Of a stretch of 64,000 nucleotides of DNA, positions 29,965 to 43,613 are shown piece by piece. This DNA is from Phellopilus nigrolimitatus. Taxonomy: Eukaryota > Basidiomycota > Agaricomycetes > Hymenochaetales > Hymenochaetaceae. Both the position numbers and the translations under genes were made by a program. The stretch is taken from assembly GCA_021029095.1 (NCBI GenBank), contig JAJOHG010000010.1, forward strand, positions 496,001-560,000, read 5' to 3'. Within the stretch, counting starts at the first letter, position 1. Every line of letters begins with the position of its first letter. The notes below the pieces were generated by a model that ran no database searches, had not been told where the DNA came from, and saw nothing but the letters and a program-made list of their open reading frames with translations.

Positions 29965-32802
29965 ATGGGTGACGTCGTCGGAAGCTTTGTCGACGAAAAT
30001 GAGGCCTCGCGGACGCTGGCGCCCGCTGCCGTCGGCTCCCAGGTCCTGTTGATGGCTGGCGTCTCCGTGAGTGCTTGTGTTCGCGGCGTCCGGGTCTGGG
30101 AACGAGTACGCTGATGCGCGGGGCAGTTGGTTACGATAGTCGTGTTCAATGTCCTCCGGCCCAAGAACAAGGTGCGTCGACCAATTCGATTCGTTGTGTT
30201 CCTGTTGATGCTCATTTTGTTTTGTTGATCTCACATCGTATTTTCTGACCTTCGGTGTATCTGCCTATCTGCCTATCTCGTATTGCCGGACCTCCCTCTG
30301 TAACATCTTTGCTTACGCTGGTAACTCTATACATACGGACATTCCGAACTGTGCTGCCGCTCGACTCGACACGTTAAACACGGGGAACCAATCACCAATT
30401 CCATTCGTCGTGTTTCTGTTGATGCTCACTTTTTTTTGTTGAACTCACATCATATTTTCTGACCTTCGGTGTATCTTCCTACCTCGTATTGCCGGACCAC
30501 CACTCTTTGTATCACCTTTGCTTACGCTGGCAACTCAACTCTGGACATTCCGAACCTGAACTGCTGTCGCTCGATTTGACACGTCGAACTGGGTGGATTT
30601 GCATGGGCGCCAATCTCCCATCATCCGCGCCTTCGCCTTTGTATTGACGCCGTGCACAGATCGTCTACGAACCCAAAGTGAAATACCATGTCGGCGAAAA
30701 GAAGCCGCCCAAAATGTCTGACGGGCACTTCGGCTGGCTGCCCCCGCTCATCCACACCAAGGAGCCCGAGCTCCTCGACAAGGTTGGCCTCGACGCCGTC
30801 GCCTTCCTGCGCTTCCTGCGCATGCTGCGCTGGCTCTTCACCGCCATCGCCATCCTCGCGTGCGGCACCCTGCTCCCCGTCAACATCGTCTACAACCTCA
30901 AGAACGTCAAGCCCGGCGCGCGCGACGTGCTCTCCATGCTCACCCTGCGCGACGTCTCCGGCTCCGTGCTCTTCGTGCACGTCGCCGCGACGTACGTCTT
31001 CACCTTCCTCGTGCTCTTCTTCGTCTGGGTCAACTGGCGCCGCATGGTGCAGCTGCGCCGCGCGTGGTTCCGCTCGCCCGAGTACATGGAGTCCTTCTAC
31101 GCGCGCACGCTCATGGTGCTGAAGGTCCCGCGCAAGTACCACTCCGACGAGGGCATCCGCGGCATCCTCGAGTCCGTACAGGTCCCGTACCCCGCGACGA
31201 GCGTGCACGTTGGCCGCCGCGTCGGCCGCCTGCCCGAGCTCATCGAGTTCCACAACAACGCGGTGCGCGAGCTCGAGTGCGCGCTCGTGCGCTACCTGCG
31301 CGGCGGCAAGATTGGCGCGCGCCGCCCGACGCTCACCAAGGGCGGCTTCCTCGGCATCGGCGGGAAGAAGTACGACGCGATCGACTTCTACACGTGCGTA
31401 CATCTTCTCTGCATGTGCTGCTGACGGCCCGCTGACCGCTGATTGACGGCGCCCGCGCACAGAAACAAGGTCAAGCGCTGCGAGGCCGCGATCGAGGCGT
31501 ACCGCGACGAGATCGACACGCGCAAGGCGGAGAACTACGGCTTCGCGTCCATGGCGGCCGTGCCCTTCGCGCACGTCGTCGCGCGCATGCTACACGGGAA
31601 GAAGCCGCGCGGCGCGGTCGTGACGCTCGCGCCCAACCCGCGGGACATCGTGAGCCGTCTCCTCTCCCGCTCGTAATCCATCTTGTGTGGGTTGCTGATA
31701 TGCTGCGCGGGCACCCCAGATCTGGCAGAACCTCAACAAGTCGGACGCGAAGATCGCGAGCAAGAAGATGCTCGGCTGGGTGTACCTCCTCGTCGTGTGC
31801 TTCTGCAACACGCTCCCGCTGCTCGTGGTCTCCTTCCTCGCGAACCTGGCATCCGTGCGTCCATCCGCCCTTTCTCGCACCAGTCGCGGCGCACTCACTT
31901 TACTTCTGCAGCTGACCGCGTACGTCGGCTTCCTGAGCGCGTGGTCGGACCGGAGCCACGGCACGTTCGCGGTCATCTCGGGTGTGCTACCGCCCGCGGT
32001 CGGCGCACTCTTCGGGTGGTTCCTGCCCGTCGTGATGCGCTGGCTCTCGCGCTTCCAGGGCGCGACGACGCGCTCGCGGCTCGACCGCTCCGTCGTCGCG
32101 CGCTACTTTGCGTTCCTCGTCGTCTCGCAGCTGCTCATATTCACGCTGATTGGCGTTATTATTAGTACGTTTTCTTTCTGTTCTTTTCTTGCTTGCTTTG
32201 CGCTGGTGGGAACGGTGGTGCTGACGGACGGACCGCGCAGACTCGGTGAAGGAGATCGTGGCGCAGATCGGGAAGGGTGCGAGCTTCCAGACGATTATAA
32301 GTAATATGGATAGTGCGTTTCTGTTTCGTTTTACTGTATCGACAGCCTGTTCAAGGTCCGCTGTTTTTCTTTCTTTCTCTATTACCAGGGCTTCCGGACA
32401 CGATCAACCGGACATATATCGACCAGGCTAACTACTGGCTGACTTTCTTTCCGTACGCTTCGTCGTTCTCATGTCGATAGCCTTGATGTACATAGCCATG
32501 AAAATATACTTTTTTTTCTTTATAATGTGGTGGAAACATTCGAGTTCCTAGCGAAATGCCGATGAACATAGCCATGAAAACACACCTTTTCCCTTAAAAA
32601 GTGGTCGAAATCACTCGGATTGCCTGTTTGAGCAAGCGAAATGCCGGAATTTTGGCTATGATTTTAACTTTTTTGCAGGGCTACGCTATACATGACGCGA
32701 CGGGACCTGTCACCTGAAGAACAGGCCCGCCGCGCGAGCCACTCTGCCGGCCTAATCACGGCAGAGATTCTACGTAGTTTAAGACACCCCGGCTGTCCGT
32801 AG
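29965..32802 (+). CDS. CSC1-like truncated channel, copy 2
   Basis: Same nine-exon structure and reading frame as copy 1, with no damage. It encodes VKPGARDV. It is 8 bp shorter overall because intron 2 lacks TATACATAC-type bases near 30541. It is near-identical to copies 3 and 4, so any expression difference would have to come from the promoter variant at 29755-29905. Confidence 0.8.
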
Positions 32803-33000
32803 ACATAAGCGCGAGAAAAAGTGCCAAAGAAACGGGTGGGGAAAGATGGTGAAATTCAACGCCCCGTCATTTCCCTTGCCTCCTTCCAACCGTCTGTCAT
32901 CGTCGAGATAGTGCGAGCTGGGGAATGCAACCCGCAGACTCGCTCGTCTATGTCGCTTGCAGCGCAGTCTGTAAGATGCGATTAGCGTGCATTCGAGAAA

Positions 33001-35345
33001 ATGATGATTTTGTGCTTACGGCAGTCAAACGGTCGTCCCAGGGACACGCACTGGCAGAAGTCGTCCTATGCGCGCTGGGTCAAGATGGGGGGAGAGAAAG
33101 CGAGCTGGGGGACTGGGGGACGGAGTGCGCAGACGAGCAGCTCTTTATACCCCCCAGCTTGCCCGTTCTCACGCGCAAAGCGGCGCTTGCACAAAATCGC
33201 ACCATCTGTAGAATTACGATTTAGCAAGTATTCGAGAAAAGACAATTGAGAACTTACCGCGAATCGTGCCAGTCTTGCGTTGGCAAGATTTGCATGCCAC
33301 CACGCAGGCGAAGGCCAGGGCGAAGTGGCGCCGCAAACTGTAGATCACACTCAGCCGCAAATTCGAGAAATAGAGATTTAGTACTTACAGCGTAATGCGC
33401 GCCTCTGCATTTTGCTCAAAAGCGCGAACAGTGGGCCCCAATGCAGTACAGAAGTCGCATCAAGGAAAAGCGCTGACCGTGCGCGCATCAATCTCGCGTC
33501 CAATCGCCTCGGGGATGAATTTCTGCAGAGCTCTTTGAGGTCGCACGACGACGCCTTGCGGGTCGAACATCTTCTTGCGGGTCTCGCGAGCCTGGGAAGA
33601 CTGAGCATAGGCGGCTTTCTTCACCTGCATCGGCCGCCGTTTGGTGAAGGCAATGGCGAACAGGCGGAGGAGGTAGCCGTCAGTCGTTTTCATGTCAACG
33701 TGGGCCTCGATAAGCGAAGCTTGTCCGAGGTGAAGTCCACTGCAAACAAGTCAGATCAGGTATATCTCGCAATAGAATGCAATTGCTTACCTGCATGTCC
33801 GAAATGGCGCTCGCCCGCGTCATTTCTATCGTGTCAGCGCGTTTTCAGTCCCCGCTGGGCGCCACGGTATGCAGGATGTGTGCAAAATGAATCGCGGTTG
33901 GTGCGATGGGCTGGAACACGCAGGTAAGCAAAGAAGATGTAAAGAAGAAAGGAAGATACTTACTGATTGAACAACGGCGAGTGTCAAGCGCGCCGACAAT
34001 GCATCGTGCGCAGACACCGCTCGGCGGACGACGATACATATATACAACATTGTCGCGTCGCATCACAGACCGCCGTGATGAGCGTGCCATGGTGCGCAAA
34101 TGTGTGCATATGTTGACAATGTCACACCGTGCCAGATGAACTACAAAACACAAGTGAGATCAATTAATGTAAATATAGGGAGTGAATAAGAATAATAGTA
34201 TACATACCTTTTTGCGCATAACCCTCACTATTGTTCGCTCCGCCCGCCGCTTCAGTGAAGAGACGGCCCCAGATCCGGCACAACGACGATGGAGTACGTG
34301 TGTGCAACAGGCACAAGAGAATCAATCCGTATACTAATGTAAATTAGACTTAATAGATAATAGAACATAATAACAAAGTAGAACTCACCATCTGTCCGAT
34401 CGTATCGAAGATGCTTGCCCGGCTTCAATACATATATATATTGCCGTGCACTTGAACTTGATGGCTTCGCACTCCAGCACATTCGTGCTGCAGCCGCATC
34501 GACACTGAACTAGGTCCGCTTTGTCGTGTCCTCGGTGGACACATCCTTACGTTTCGCTGACGAGGTAGTCGTAGTCGAGCAGCGAGTGCACGAGTGCGTG
34601 CGCCGTGTCGGCCTTACGGATTGAGCACGCGGATACAGAAAAGAAGAAATGAAGAGCACAGCCGCCGCACAGCGGCGGCCATGTTATCTTCATAATGTAG
34701 GAGTGGGTCGCCTCGCCGGCGGGCCTCGATCTGGTGAAAAAAAGACAATTAGTATGTGTATTTTTCTGATAAATATGAACAGGCATTACTTACCTTGCTG
34801 CATAACAATCTCGCGTCGTTCTTGGAATGCTTGCTGTGCTGTGACACTTGTAGAGGGGACCCGAGTTTGCGAAGCGCAAGGAGCAAGGTGGTCATCCGCA
34901 GGCCCAAGGACTCGTGCAATAGAGTTCGGGGTATTTGTGTGGAAACGAAGTATTGTGTAGCGAGAGACCATAACCTGGCCGGATTTGCCGTCATTCTATA
35001 AATCCAAGTCAGTAAGCAAAAAGTAAGGACATATCTAGCTAGCATTCACTTACTTCAGAGCCGCAAACCATTCCTTCAAGGCTGAAAGGTCATCCGAGAC
35101 CTGCGGGAAGCGGCACCGTATGCAATTCTACTCACGTTGGCGAGCAGGTCATGTGTCGAGTGCGAAAGCTCCCGATCTTGCAGCGCGTCGTTCTGCATTG
35201 TCTCCCAGTACACTTTGAAAGATATGTCAACAATAAAGAAAAAAGGGAACAGCGAAATAAAGTAGCATACCTGAGGGTCAGTCGTGCCGCACGGGACGAC
35301 ACACGTGACATGGTGACAGGGTGACAAGCCGTTCGTGATCGACAT
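33001..35345 (-). pseudogene. unidentified multi-exon antisense locus, unit 2 (long type)
   Basis: Same exon-like blocks and splice signals as unit 1 with a few substitutions. It includes the 19-bp insertion near 33031 close to a 3' donor site. Confidence 0.4.
33487..33739 (-). pseudogene. ribosomal protein eS1 fragment, unit 2
   Basis: Same sequence and same deletion as the unit 1 copy. Three bases downstream differ (AAGGAAAAGCG against AAGGGTGAAGCG). Confidence 0.8.
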
Positions 35346-38300
35346 TCTGACTTGACAGTGGCCATCCTCTGCGCATCGACAACAATCGCGAGCTTGGGGG
35401 GCAGCAAGACAGGATGCCGCTTCATCTCTAGGACCTCCACTTTATATCTGCTTTCTGGCCTCGGCTTTTCTAGGTGTTTACGTCTATTCTGGGCTTGATC
35501 TCGGCGGCCTTTCCTGGGGTTCTCTGGTTTCCAGTCTGCTACGCGGTGCAGCCTGGGCTCGTCTTCTCTCTGGTGGATAAGCTTGCTTTGCTAGCCGAAA
35601 TATTTCATGCTTCGTGAGGGCTTCTGTTGCTTGGCTTCCCAATATGTGTCCTCTCTGATCGGTCTACTCTGGAATATTTTCTTGCCGGTCATTTCAAGTG
35701 TTTGCTTCTTATGAATCCATTCCCTGAGTTTCATTCCCTTGCTTTGCACAGTAAATAGTTTTGAGTCAATGGCTTTCACTGAGAGCCCCGCAAGCAACTG
35801 CGCCTAAGATTAAGATTTCATTCTGAATTGCTAGCCTTTAGCAGGCCCAAGGGATGATCTTGAGGTGGAAGCCAAGACTTCGAAAGAAGCCCAGCTTAGC
35901 GAGTTGTGCATTTCGCGCTCACTACTGCCGAATTCCCTGGCGACGCTTGCCCCTCGCTTCTGCCTCCGGGCCGTGGATGACACGGCCCTGTTAGTAATGT
36001 ACACAACAACTTGGTACAACACGAAGCAACAGGGAATTACATATAAGGCAGCCTCAATGTGCTGCTTTCCCGCATCCCCTCCCCACTCGCTTTCAAGCCA
36101 CTGATTCCGCTGGTGCACTCTCAACGCACTGCTGAACCTGCTCTCTATCTACACTCTGAGCCCTTCTGTGCACGCAGACCCAGGGGGCGCCCCCATAAGT
36201 GGTCGTGCACGGTTGAAGATCTTCATTAGTAATGTAGTACCTAAGTAACTCCCTATCTAGTAGCACTTCTATCGCGAAGATGTGCGAACGAGTGGTTGAG
36301 TGAAAGTGGGAACCGTGAAAGGAGGATTTGGCTAGGAATGTAGTTGGGCTACTGAGCAGTATGTGTGCACTGGTACGTCACATGGTGAATCTTGTCTGTT
36401 GAGACCGGGGGATCCTTTTCTTTTTCTTTCTTCGTTGCGAAACAAGTAAGTAATCCATTCTATCTGTGCACCGTTTTCTTACTTTTCTTACTCTAGAAGC
36501 GGTCCTTCGCTTTCAAAATGGTACGCTACTTCGTCTTTGATCTGCTCTTACTGACTTTGCATTTTAGGTTCGAGGTAAACTTTTGCTTCCATGTCCGTTT
36601 TCACAGACACTCGTTTACTGTACTTGTAGTTTACTTTTTGTATTCTAACCATTTGTGCGTGCCACCTGGCCAGTGACACGCACAAATGGCTAGCCCATCT
36701 TTCTTCTTTTCTTCATTTCGTCTTCGACTCTTCGAGATACCGGGAATCCCTGACCGAATGTAAGTGTGTTATCATGTCCATCAATTTTGTGCTGACCTTT
36801 GAATCTTCAACAGGTTGACTGACTCGGGTTCAAAAGATAAGTTTGTTTTGCTGCGTCTTAACTTGCTATCTTTCTGACTCGTCGCTTCAGATACTTGGTT
36901 CATTAGTAGTTAGTTTATTAGGCACTTGTATCTTGCGCTCAGTTTTTAATGCAATTATGTTTAATCTACCTCCGTGCCTCTTGTGATTATAAGTTGGCTC
37001 CAAATTAATTTAAACTAAGCTCCTTCCCTCAGTCCGATTGAATTGCAAGTAGTTAATTAACTGAGATAGACCGGTGGGTAGTGTAAAAAGATTCCGACTC
37101 TGAGTCAAATCTGGTGTTCACTATAAGTTACCAGATGAAGCTTGACAGTGTAGGCACCATTTGGAGAGACCCGCAAGCAGAGAGAAGAGACTTCACGGAG
37201 GGAAATCCACGGAGCGAATCCACGGAGCGGCGCGCTGTGTGCAAGTGTGGCTAGCGGTGAATCTCCGTACTCGCGTCTTACTGTACAGCTGCGTCTTCTA
37301 CTTGTGAAGCTAGTACACTCTGCTATTTCTTGGAACTGTCTTCTGGGCTTTGTGCTGCTGCCTGCGAGTCGGTGATTTGGATGTGCAAGACTTCAGTGCT
37401 GGAACCCGGGGACTATGCCGCCGCAAAGACGAGGGCTCAACCATCTCGAGTCGAGCTTACTTCTTGTAAGCCGGTGCGGGCCTTCGTGTATAATGTACAA
37501 TAGTGACTTCAATAGAATATATAGTTTGTTTTGAATTCAGACTGCTCCAGCTCTCGCGTTCTCAAATTCCACCCGCGTACAGCTTCCACGGCGCGCCCGC
37601 GCAAACATCGACTTGAATCCTTTTTTTTTCTATTCTGCTTGTATCGTCTCGATCGCGCGCAACGTTCATATCTTACTCGTATCAAGTTTCCAATGTTTGT
37701 CTGATAGTAATCAACTGTGTTTATTCAATACTATGCTACTACAAAAGAAAAGCTGCGCGAGCGTCTGCGAAACGGACGCATCGCGCAACTCTACTGGACG
37801 GTCCGCGCGAACTAGGTACGGCGCGCGTGCAATTGACATAGCCCGCGCACGCTGCTGAGCAGCGGCGCGCGGCACGCAGGGGCACAGGAGAGGATACGAG
37901 AACGTGCCTTCAGCACACCGCCGCCCTCCCTCCCTCCTTTTCCAACGAGGGCCTTGCTCTTGTCGAATTCGAGCACGACGTACGGCAGCCGCCAGTGCGG
38001 CGTCGGTCGACTTGCACCGTGCGCATGGGGGTTGGACGAAGGGGCGCGCAGGCCTTCGAGAGGGGAGACGGCGGAGTAGGACGAAGCTCGAGCGGACGCG
38101 AATCGAGACGGCGACGAGCTCCGCGCGCGCTGTCTACACCCGTACCCGTATTATTTTTCAGTAGTGGCTCATCGTACAGTTGCCCAAATGTCCGTGTCCC
38201 ATGTTAGCCATCAGCAAGAAAGGAAAGAATACACACGAACCAGCAGCAGGCACGCGTTGCAGATAACACCGATAGATTAGCACGACGCCGATGAGAAAGA

Positions 38301-38365
38301 GAGCGAGAAAAAGAGAGCCCGTCTAGTACGGCCGCTGCGCCCGATGCGCGGCTCGTGCGAGTGCG

Positions 38366-38536
38366 CGCGGGCGGGGTTGTGATGGTAATAGTAGACGTCG
38401 CCGGCGCGCATGGGCGCGGGCGGGTCCGCGTCCACGCCAGAGAGGGAGATGGCGCACGCGAGGTCGGCCAGCCTCTTGCGCGGCTTGGGGAGTAGAGGGG
38501 GAAGGCGGCGGACGGGATGGCGAGGACGGTGTTGTG
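38366..38536 (-). pseudogene. fragment of family-A exon 1 at the end of unit 2
   Basis: Identical in sequence and damage to the unit 1 copy. Confidence 0.7.
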
Positions 38537-38910
38537 AAGACGATTCGAGACAAGTACGTCTCGGCTGAACGATTTTGAGGCCAAGCTGTGCCTGAGACTT
38601 GAGTTGCATGATCGGCGCAGTGGTCTAGACCCAGCTCTTTGCAAGTTGGCAGAGGTCGAAATTATTGAGGTTGAGCTGCGGGATGGAGCACAAGGTAGTG
38701 CCGTGCGACCGCGGCTGTGCGCGTTTAGAAAAGAGCTGTGGCTCCTATTGTACTCCGTGTTCCGTGTCCTACCCCGGCCATCTCTTCCCTTCTCCTTCTC
38801 CCTTCATCTTTCTCATCCCCTTCATTCCTTCACCTCAACGTCTTGCTTATCTTATTTCTATCGCTGCTCGGCAGCCCCCATTCACGCCGTGACGAACAGC
38901 CTACGCCAGC

Positions 38911-41748
38911 ATGGGTGACGTCGTCGGAAGCTTTGTCGACGAAAATGAGGCCTCGCGGACGCTGGCGCCCGCTGCCGTCGGCTCCCAGGTCCTGTTGATG
39001 GCTGGCGTCTCCGTGAGTGCTTGTGTTCGCGGCGTCCGGGTCTGGGAACGAGTACGCTGATGCGCGGGGCAGTTGGTTACGATAGTCGTGTTCAATGTCC
39101 TCCGGCCCAAGAACAAGGTGCGTCGACCAATTCGATTCGTTGTGTTCCTGTTGATGCTCATTTTGTTTTGTTGATCTCACATCGTATTTTCTGACCTTCG
39201 GTGTATCTGCCTATCTGCCTATCTCGTATTGCCGGACCTCCCTCTGTAACATCTTTGCTTACGCTGGTAACTCTATACATACGGACATTCCGAACTGTGC
39301 TGCCGCTCGACTCGACACGTTAAACACGGGGAACCAATCACCAATTCCATTCGTCGTGTTTCTGTTGATGCTCACTTTTTTTTGTTGAACTCACATCATA
39401 TTTTCTGACCTTCGGTGTATCTTCCTACCTCGTATTGCCGGACCACCACTCCCTGTATCATTTTTGCTTACACTGGCAACTCAACTCTGGACATTCCGAA
39501 CCTGAACTGCTGTCGCTCGATTTGACACGTCGAACTCGGTGGATTTGCACGGGCGCCAATCTCCCATCATCCGCGCCTTCGCCTTTGTATTGACGCCGTG
39601 CACAGATCGTCTACGAACCCAAAGTGAAATACCATGTCGGCGAAAAGAAGCCGCCCAAAATGTCTGACGGGCACTTCGGCTGGCTGCCCCCGCTCATCCA
39701 CACCAAGGAGCCCGAGCTCCTCGACAAGGTTGGCCTCGACGCCGTCGCCTTCCTGCGCTTCCTGCGCATGCTGCGCTGGCTCTTCACCGCCATCGCCATC
39801 CTCGCGTGCGGCACCCTGCTCCCCGTCAACATCGTCTACAACCTCAAGAACGTCAAGCCCGGCGCGCGCGACGTGCTCTCCATGCTCACCCTGCGCGACG
39901 TCTCCGGCTCCGTGCTCTTCGTGCACGTCGCCGCGACGTACGTCTTCACCTTCCTCGTGCTCTTCTTCGTCTGGGTCAACTGGCGCCGCATGGTGCAGCT
40001 GCGCCGCGCGTGGTTCCGCTCGCCCGAGTACATGGAGTCCTTCTACGCGCGCACGCTCATGGTGCTGAAGGTCCCGCGCAAGTACCACTCCGACGAGGGC
40101 ATCCGCGGCATCCTCGAGTCCGTACAGGTCCCGTACCCCGCGACGAGCGTGCACGTTGGCCGCCGCGTCGGCCGCCTGCCCGAGCTCATCGAGTTCCACA
40201 ACAACGCGGTGCGCGAGCTCGAGTGCGCGCTCGTGCGCTACCTGCGCGGCGGCAAGATTGGCGCGCGCCGCCCGACGCTCACCAAGGGCGGCTTCCTCGG
40301 CATCGGCGGGAAGAAGTACGACGCGATCGACTTCTACACGTGCGTACATCTTCTCTGCATGTGCTGCTGACGGCCCGCTGACCGCTGACTGACGGCGCCC
40401 GCGCACAGAAACAAGGTCAAGCGCTGCGAGGCCGCGATCGAGGCGTACCGCGACGAGATCGACACGCGCAAGGCGGAGAACTACGGCTTCGCGTCCATGG
40501 CGGCCGTGCCCTTCGCGCACGTCGTCGCGCGCATGCTACACGGGAAGAAGCCGCGCGGCGCGGTCGTGACGCTCGCGCCCAACCCGCGGGACATCGTGAG
40601 CCGTCTCCTCTCCCGCTCGTAATCCTTCTTGTGTGGGTTGCTGATATGCTGCGCGGGCACCCCAGATCTGGCAGAACCTCAACAAGTCGGACGCGAAGAT
40701 CGCGAGCAAGAAGATGCTCGGCTGGGTGTACCTCCTCGTCGTGTGCTTCTGCAACACGCTCCCGCTGCTCGTGGTCTCCTTCCTCGCGAACCTGGCATCC
40801 GTGCGTCCATCCGCCCTTTCTCGCACCAGTCGCGGCGCACTCACTTTACTTCTGCAGCTGACCGCGTACGTCGGCTTCCTGAGCGCGTGGTCGGACCGGA
40901 GCCACGGCACGTTCGCGGTCATCTCGGGTGTGCTACCGCCCGCGGTCGGCGCGCTCTTCGGGTGGTTCCTGCCCGTCGTGATGCGCTGGCTCTCGCGCTT
41001 CCAGGGCGCGACGACGCGCTCGCGGCTCGACCGCTCCGTCGTCGCGCGCTACTTTGCGTTCCTCGTCGTCTCGCAGCTGCTCATATTCACGCTGATTGGC
41101 GTTATTATTAGTACGTTTTCTTTCTGTTCTTTTCTTGCTTGCTTTGCGCTGGTGGGAACGGTGGTGCTGACGGACGGACCGCGCAGACTCGGTGAAGGAG
41201 ATCGTGGCGCAGATCGGGAAGGGTGCGAGCTTCCAGACGATTATAAGTAATATGGATAGTGCGTTTCTGTTTCGTTTTACTGTGTCGACAGCCTGTTCAA
41301 GGTCCGCTGTTTTTCTTTCTTTCTCTATTACCAGGGCTTCCGGACACGATCAACCGGACATATATCGACCAGGCTAACTACTGGCTGACTTTCTTTCCGT
41401 ACGCTTCGTCGTTCTCATGTCGATAGCCTTGATGTACATAGCCATGAAAATATACTTTTTTTTCTTTATAATGTGGTGGAAACATTCGAGTTCCTAGCGA
41501 AATGCCGATGAACATAGCCATGAAAACACACCTTTTCCCTTAAAAAGTGGTCGAAATCACTCGGATTGCCTGTTTGAGCAAGCGAAATGCCGGAATTTTG
41601 GCTATGATTTTAACTTTTTTGCAGGGCTACGCTATACATGACGCGACGGGACCTGTCACCTGAAGAACAGGCCCGCCGCGCGAGCCACTCTGCCGGCCTA
41701 ATCACGGCAGAGATTCTACGTAGCTTAAGACACCCCGGCTGTCCGTAG
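38911..41748 (+). CDS. CSC1-like truncated channel, copy 3
   Basis: Intact nine-exon frame, protein as in copy 2. Intron 4 has CTGACTGAC instead of CTGATTGAC (near 40386), a variant shared with copies 4-5, while intron 1 is the variant of copies 1-2. It is therefore a hybrid inside the hybrid unit 3. Confidence 0.8.
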
Positions 41749-41946
41749 ACATAAGCGCGAGAAAAAGTGCCAAAGAAACGGGTGGGGAAAGATGGTGAAA
41801 TTCAACGCCCCGTCATTTCCCTTGCCTCCTTCCAACCGTCTGTCATCGTCGAGATAGTGGGAGCTGGGGAATGCAACCCGCAGACTCGCTCGTCTATGTC
41901 GCTTGCAGCGCAGTCTGTAAGATGCGATTAGCGTGCATTCGAGAAA

Positions 41947-43613
41947 ATGATGATTTTGTGCTTACGGCAGTCAAACACTGGCAGAAGTCGTCCTATGCGT
42001 GCTGGGTCAAGATGGGGGGAGAGAAAGCGAGCTGGGGGACTGGGGGACGGAGTGCGCAGACGAGCAGCTCTTTATACCCCCCAGCTTGCCCGTTCTCACG
42101 CGCAAAGCGGCGCTTGCACAAAATCACACCATCTGTAGAATTACGATTTAGCAAGTATTCGAGAAAAGCCAATTGAGAACTTACCGCGAATCGTGCCAGT
42201 CTTGCGTTGGCAAGATTTGCATGCCACCACGCAGGCGAAGGCCAGGGCGAAGTGGCGCCGCAAACTGTAGATCACACTCAGCCGCAAATTCGAGAAATAG
42301 AGATTTAGTACTTACAGCATAATGCACGCCTCTGCATTTCGCTCAAAAGCGCGAACAGTGGCCCCCAATGGAGTACAGAAATTGCATCACGAGTGAAGCG
42401 CCGACCGTGCGCGCATCAATCTCGCGTCCAATCGCCTCGGGGATGAATTTCTGCAGAGCTCTTTGAGGTCGCATGACGACACCTTGCAGGTCGAACATCT
42501 TCTTGCGGAGGGAAGACTGAGCATAGGTAGTTTTCTTAACTTGCATCGGCCGCTGTCAGTCGTTTTCACGTCAACGTGGGCTTCGATGAGCGTTTGCCAC
42601 TTGCGCGCAAGTGAGCGAGGCTTGTCAGAGGTGATATCCACTGCAAACAAGTCAGATCAGGTATATTTCGCAATAAAATGCAATTGCGTACCTGCATGTC
42701 CGAAATGACGCTCGCCCGCGTCATTTCTATCGTGTCGGCGCGTTTTCAGTCCCGCTGGGCACCACGGTATGCAGGATGTGTGCAAAATGAATTGCGGTTG
42801 GTGCGACGGGCTGGAACACACAGGTAAGCAAAGAAGATGTAAAGAAGAAAGGAAGACACTTACTGATTGAACAACGGCGAGTGTCAAGCGCACCGACAAT
42901 GCATCGTGTGCAGACGCCGCTCGGCGGACGGCGATACATATATACAATGTTGTCGTATCGCATCACAGACCGTGACGGGCGTGCCATGGTGCGCAAATGC
43001 GTGCATATGTTGACAATGTCGCACCGTGCCAGATGAACTACAAAACACAAGTGAGATCAATTAATGTAAATATAGGGAGTGAATAAGAATAATAGTATAC
43101 ATACCTTTTTGCGAATAAGCCTCACTATTGTTCGCTCCGCCCGCTGCTTCAGTGAAGAGACGGCCCCAGATCCGGCACAACGACGATGGAGTACGTGTAC
43201 AACAGGGACAAGAGAATCAAACCGTATACTAATGTAAATTAGACTTAATAGATAATAGAACATAACGAGGTAGAGCTCAACATCTGTCTGATCGTATCAA
43301 AGATGCTCGCCCGGCTTCGATACATATATATATTGCTGTGCACTTGAACTTGATGGCTTCGCACTCCAGTACATTTGCGCTGCAGCTGCGTCGACACTGA
43401 ACTTGGTCCGCTTTGTCGTGTCCGAGTGTGAAAGCTCCCGATCTTGCAGTGCGTCGTTCTGCATTGTCTCCCAGTACACTTTAAAAGACATGTCAACAAG
43501 AAAGAAAAAAGGGAACAGTGAAATAAAGTAGCATACCTGAGGGTCGGAGACAAGTCACTCGTTCCGCACGGGACAACACGCGTGACATGGTGACAAGCCA
43601 TTCGTGATCGACA
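41947..43613 (-). pseudogene. unidentified antisense locus, unit 3 (short type, internal deletion)
   Basis: About 650 bp corresponding to 25600-26210 of unit 1 are missing; the join lies at a shared GTGTC near 43422. The deletion removes the DGKSGQVMVSRYT and LLDYDYLVSE exons. The remaining parts are about 5-8% diverged from the long type by eye, more than the rest of the unit. Confidence 0.4.
42415..42640 (-). pseudogene. ribosomal protein eS1 fragment, unit 3 (different deletion)
   Basis: This version keeps [20 protein letters not shown] and AHVDVKTTD, which are broken in units 1-2, but has lost the following [16 protein letters not shown] block. [12 protein letters not shown] is retained. 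It therefore descends from an ancestor with a fuller copy than either type shows now. Confidence 0.8.

Larger units (their letters stand above)
29595..38540 (+). repeat. tandem array unit 2 (8946 bp, long type)
   Basis: It is nearly identical to unit 1 over most of its length. Differences include a shorter promoter variant (about 29755-29905), loss of 8 bp in intron 2 of the channel gene, and a 19-bp insertion near 33031. Confidence 0.9.
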
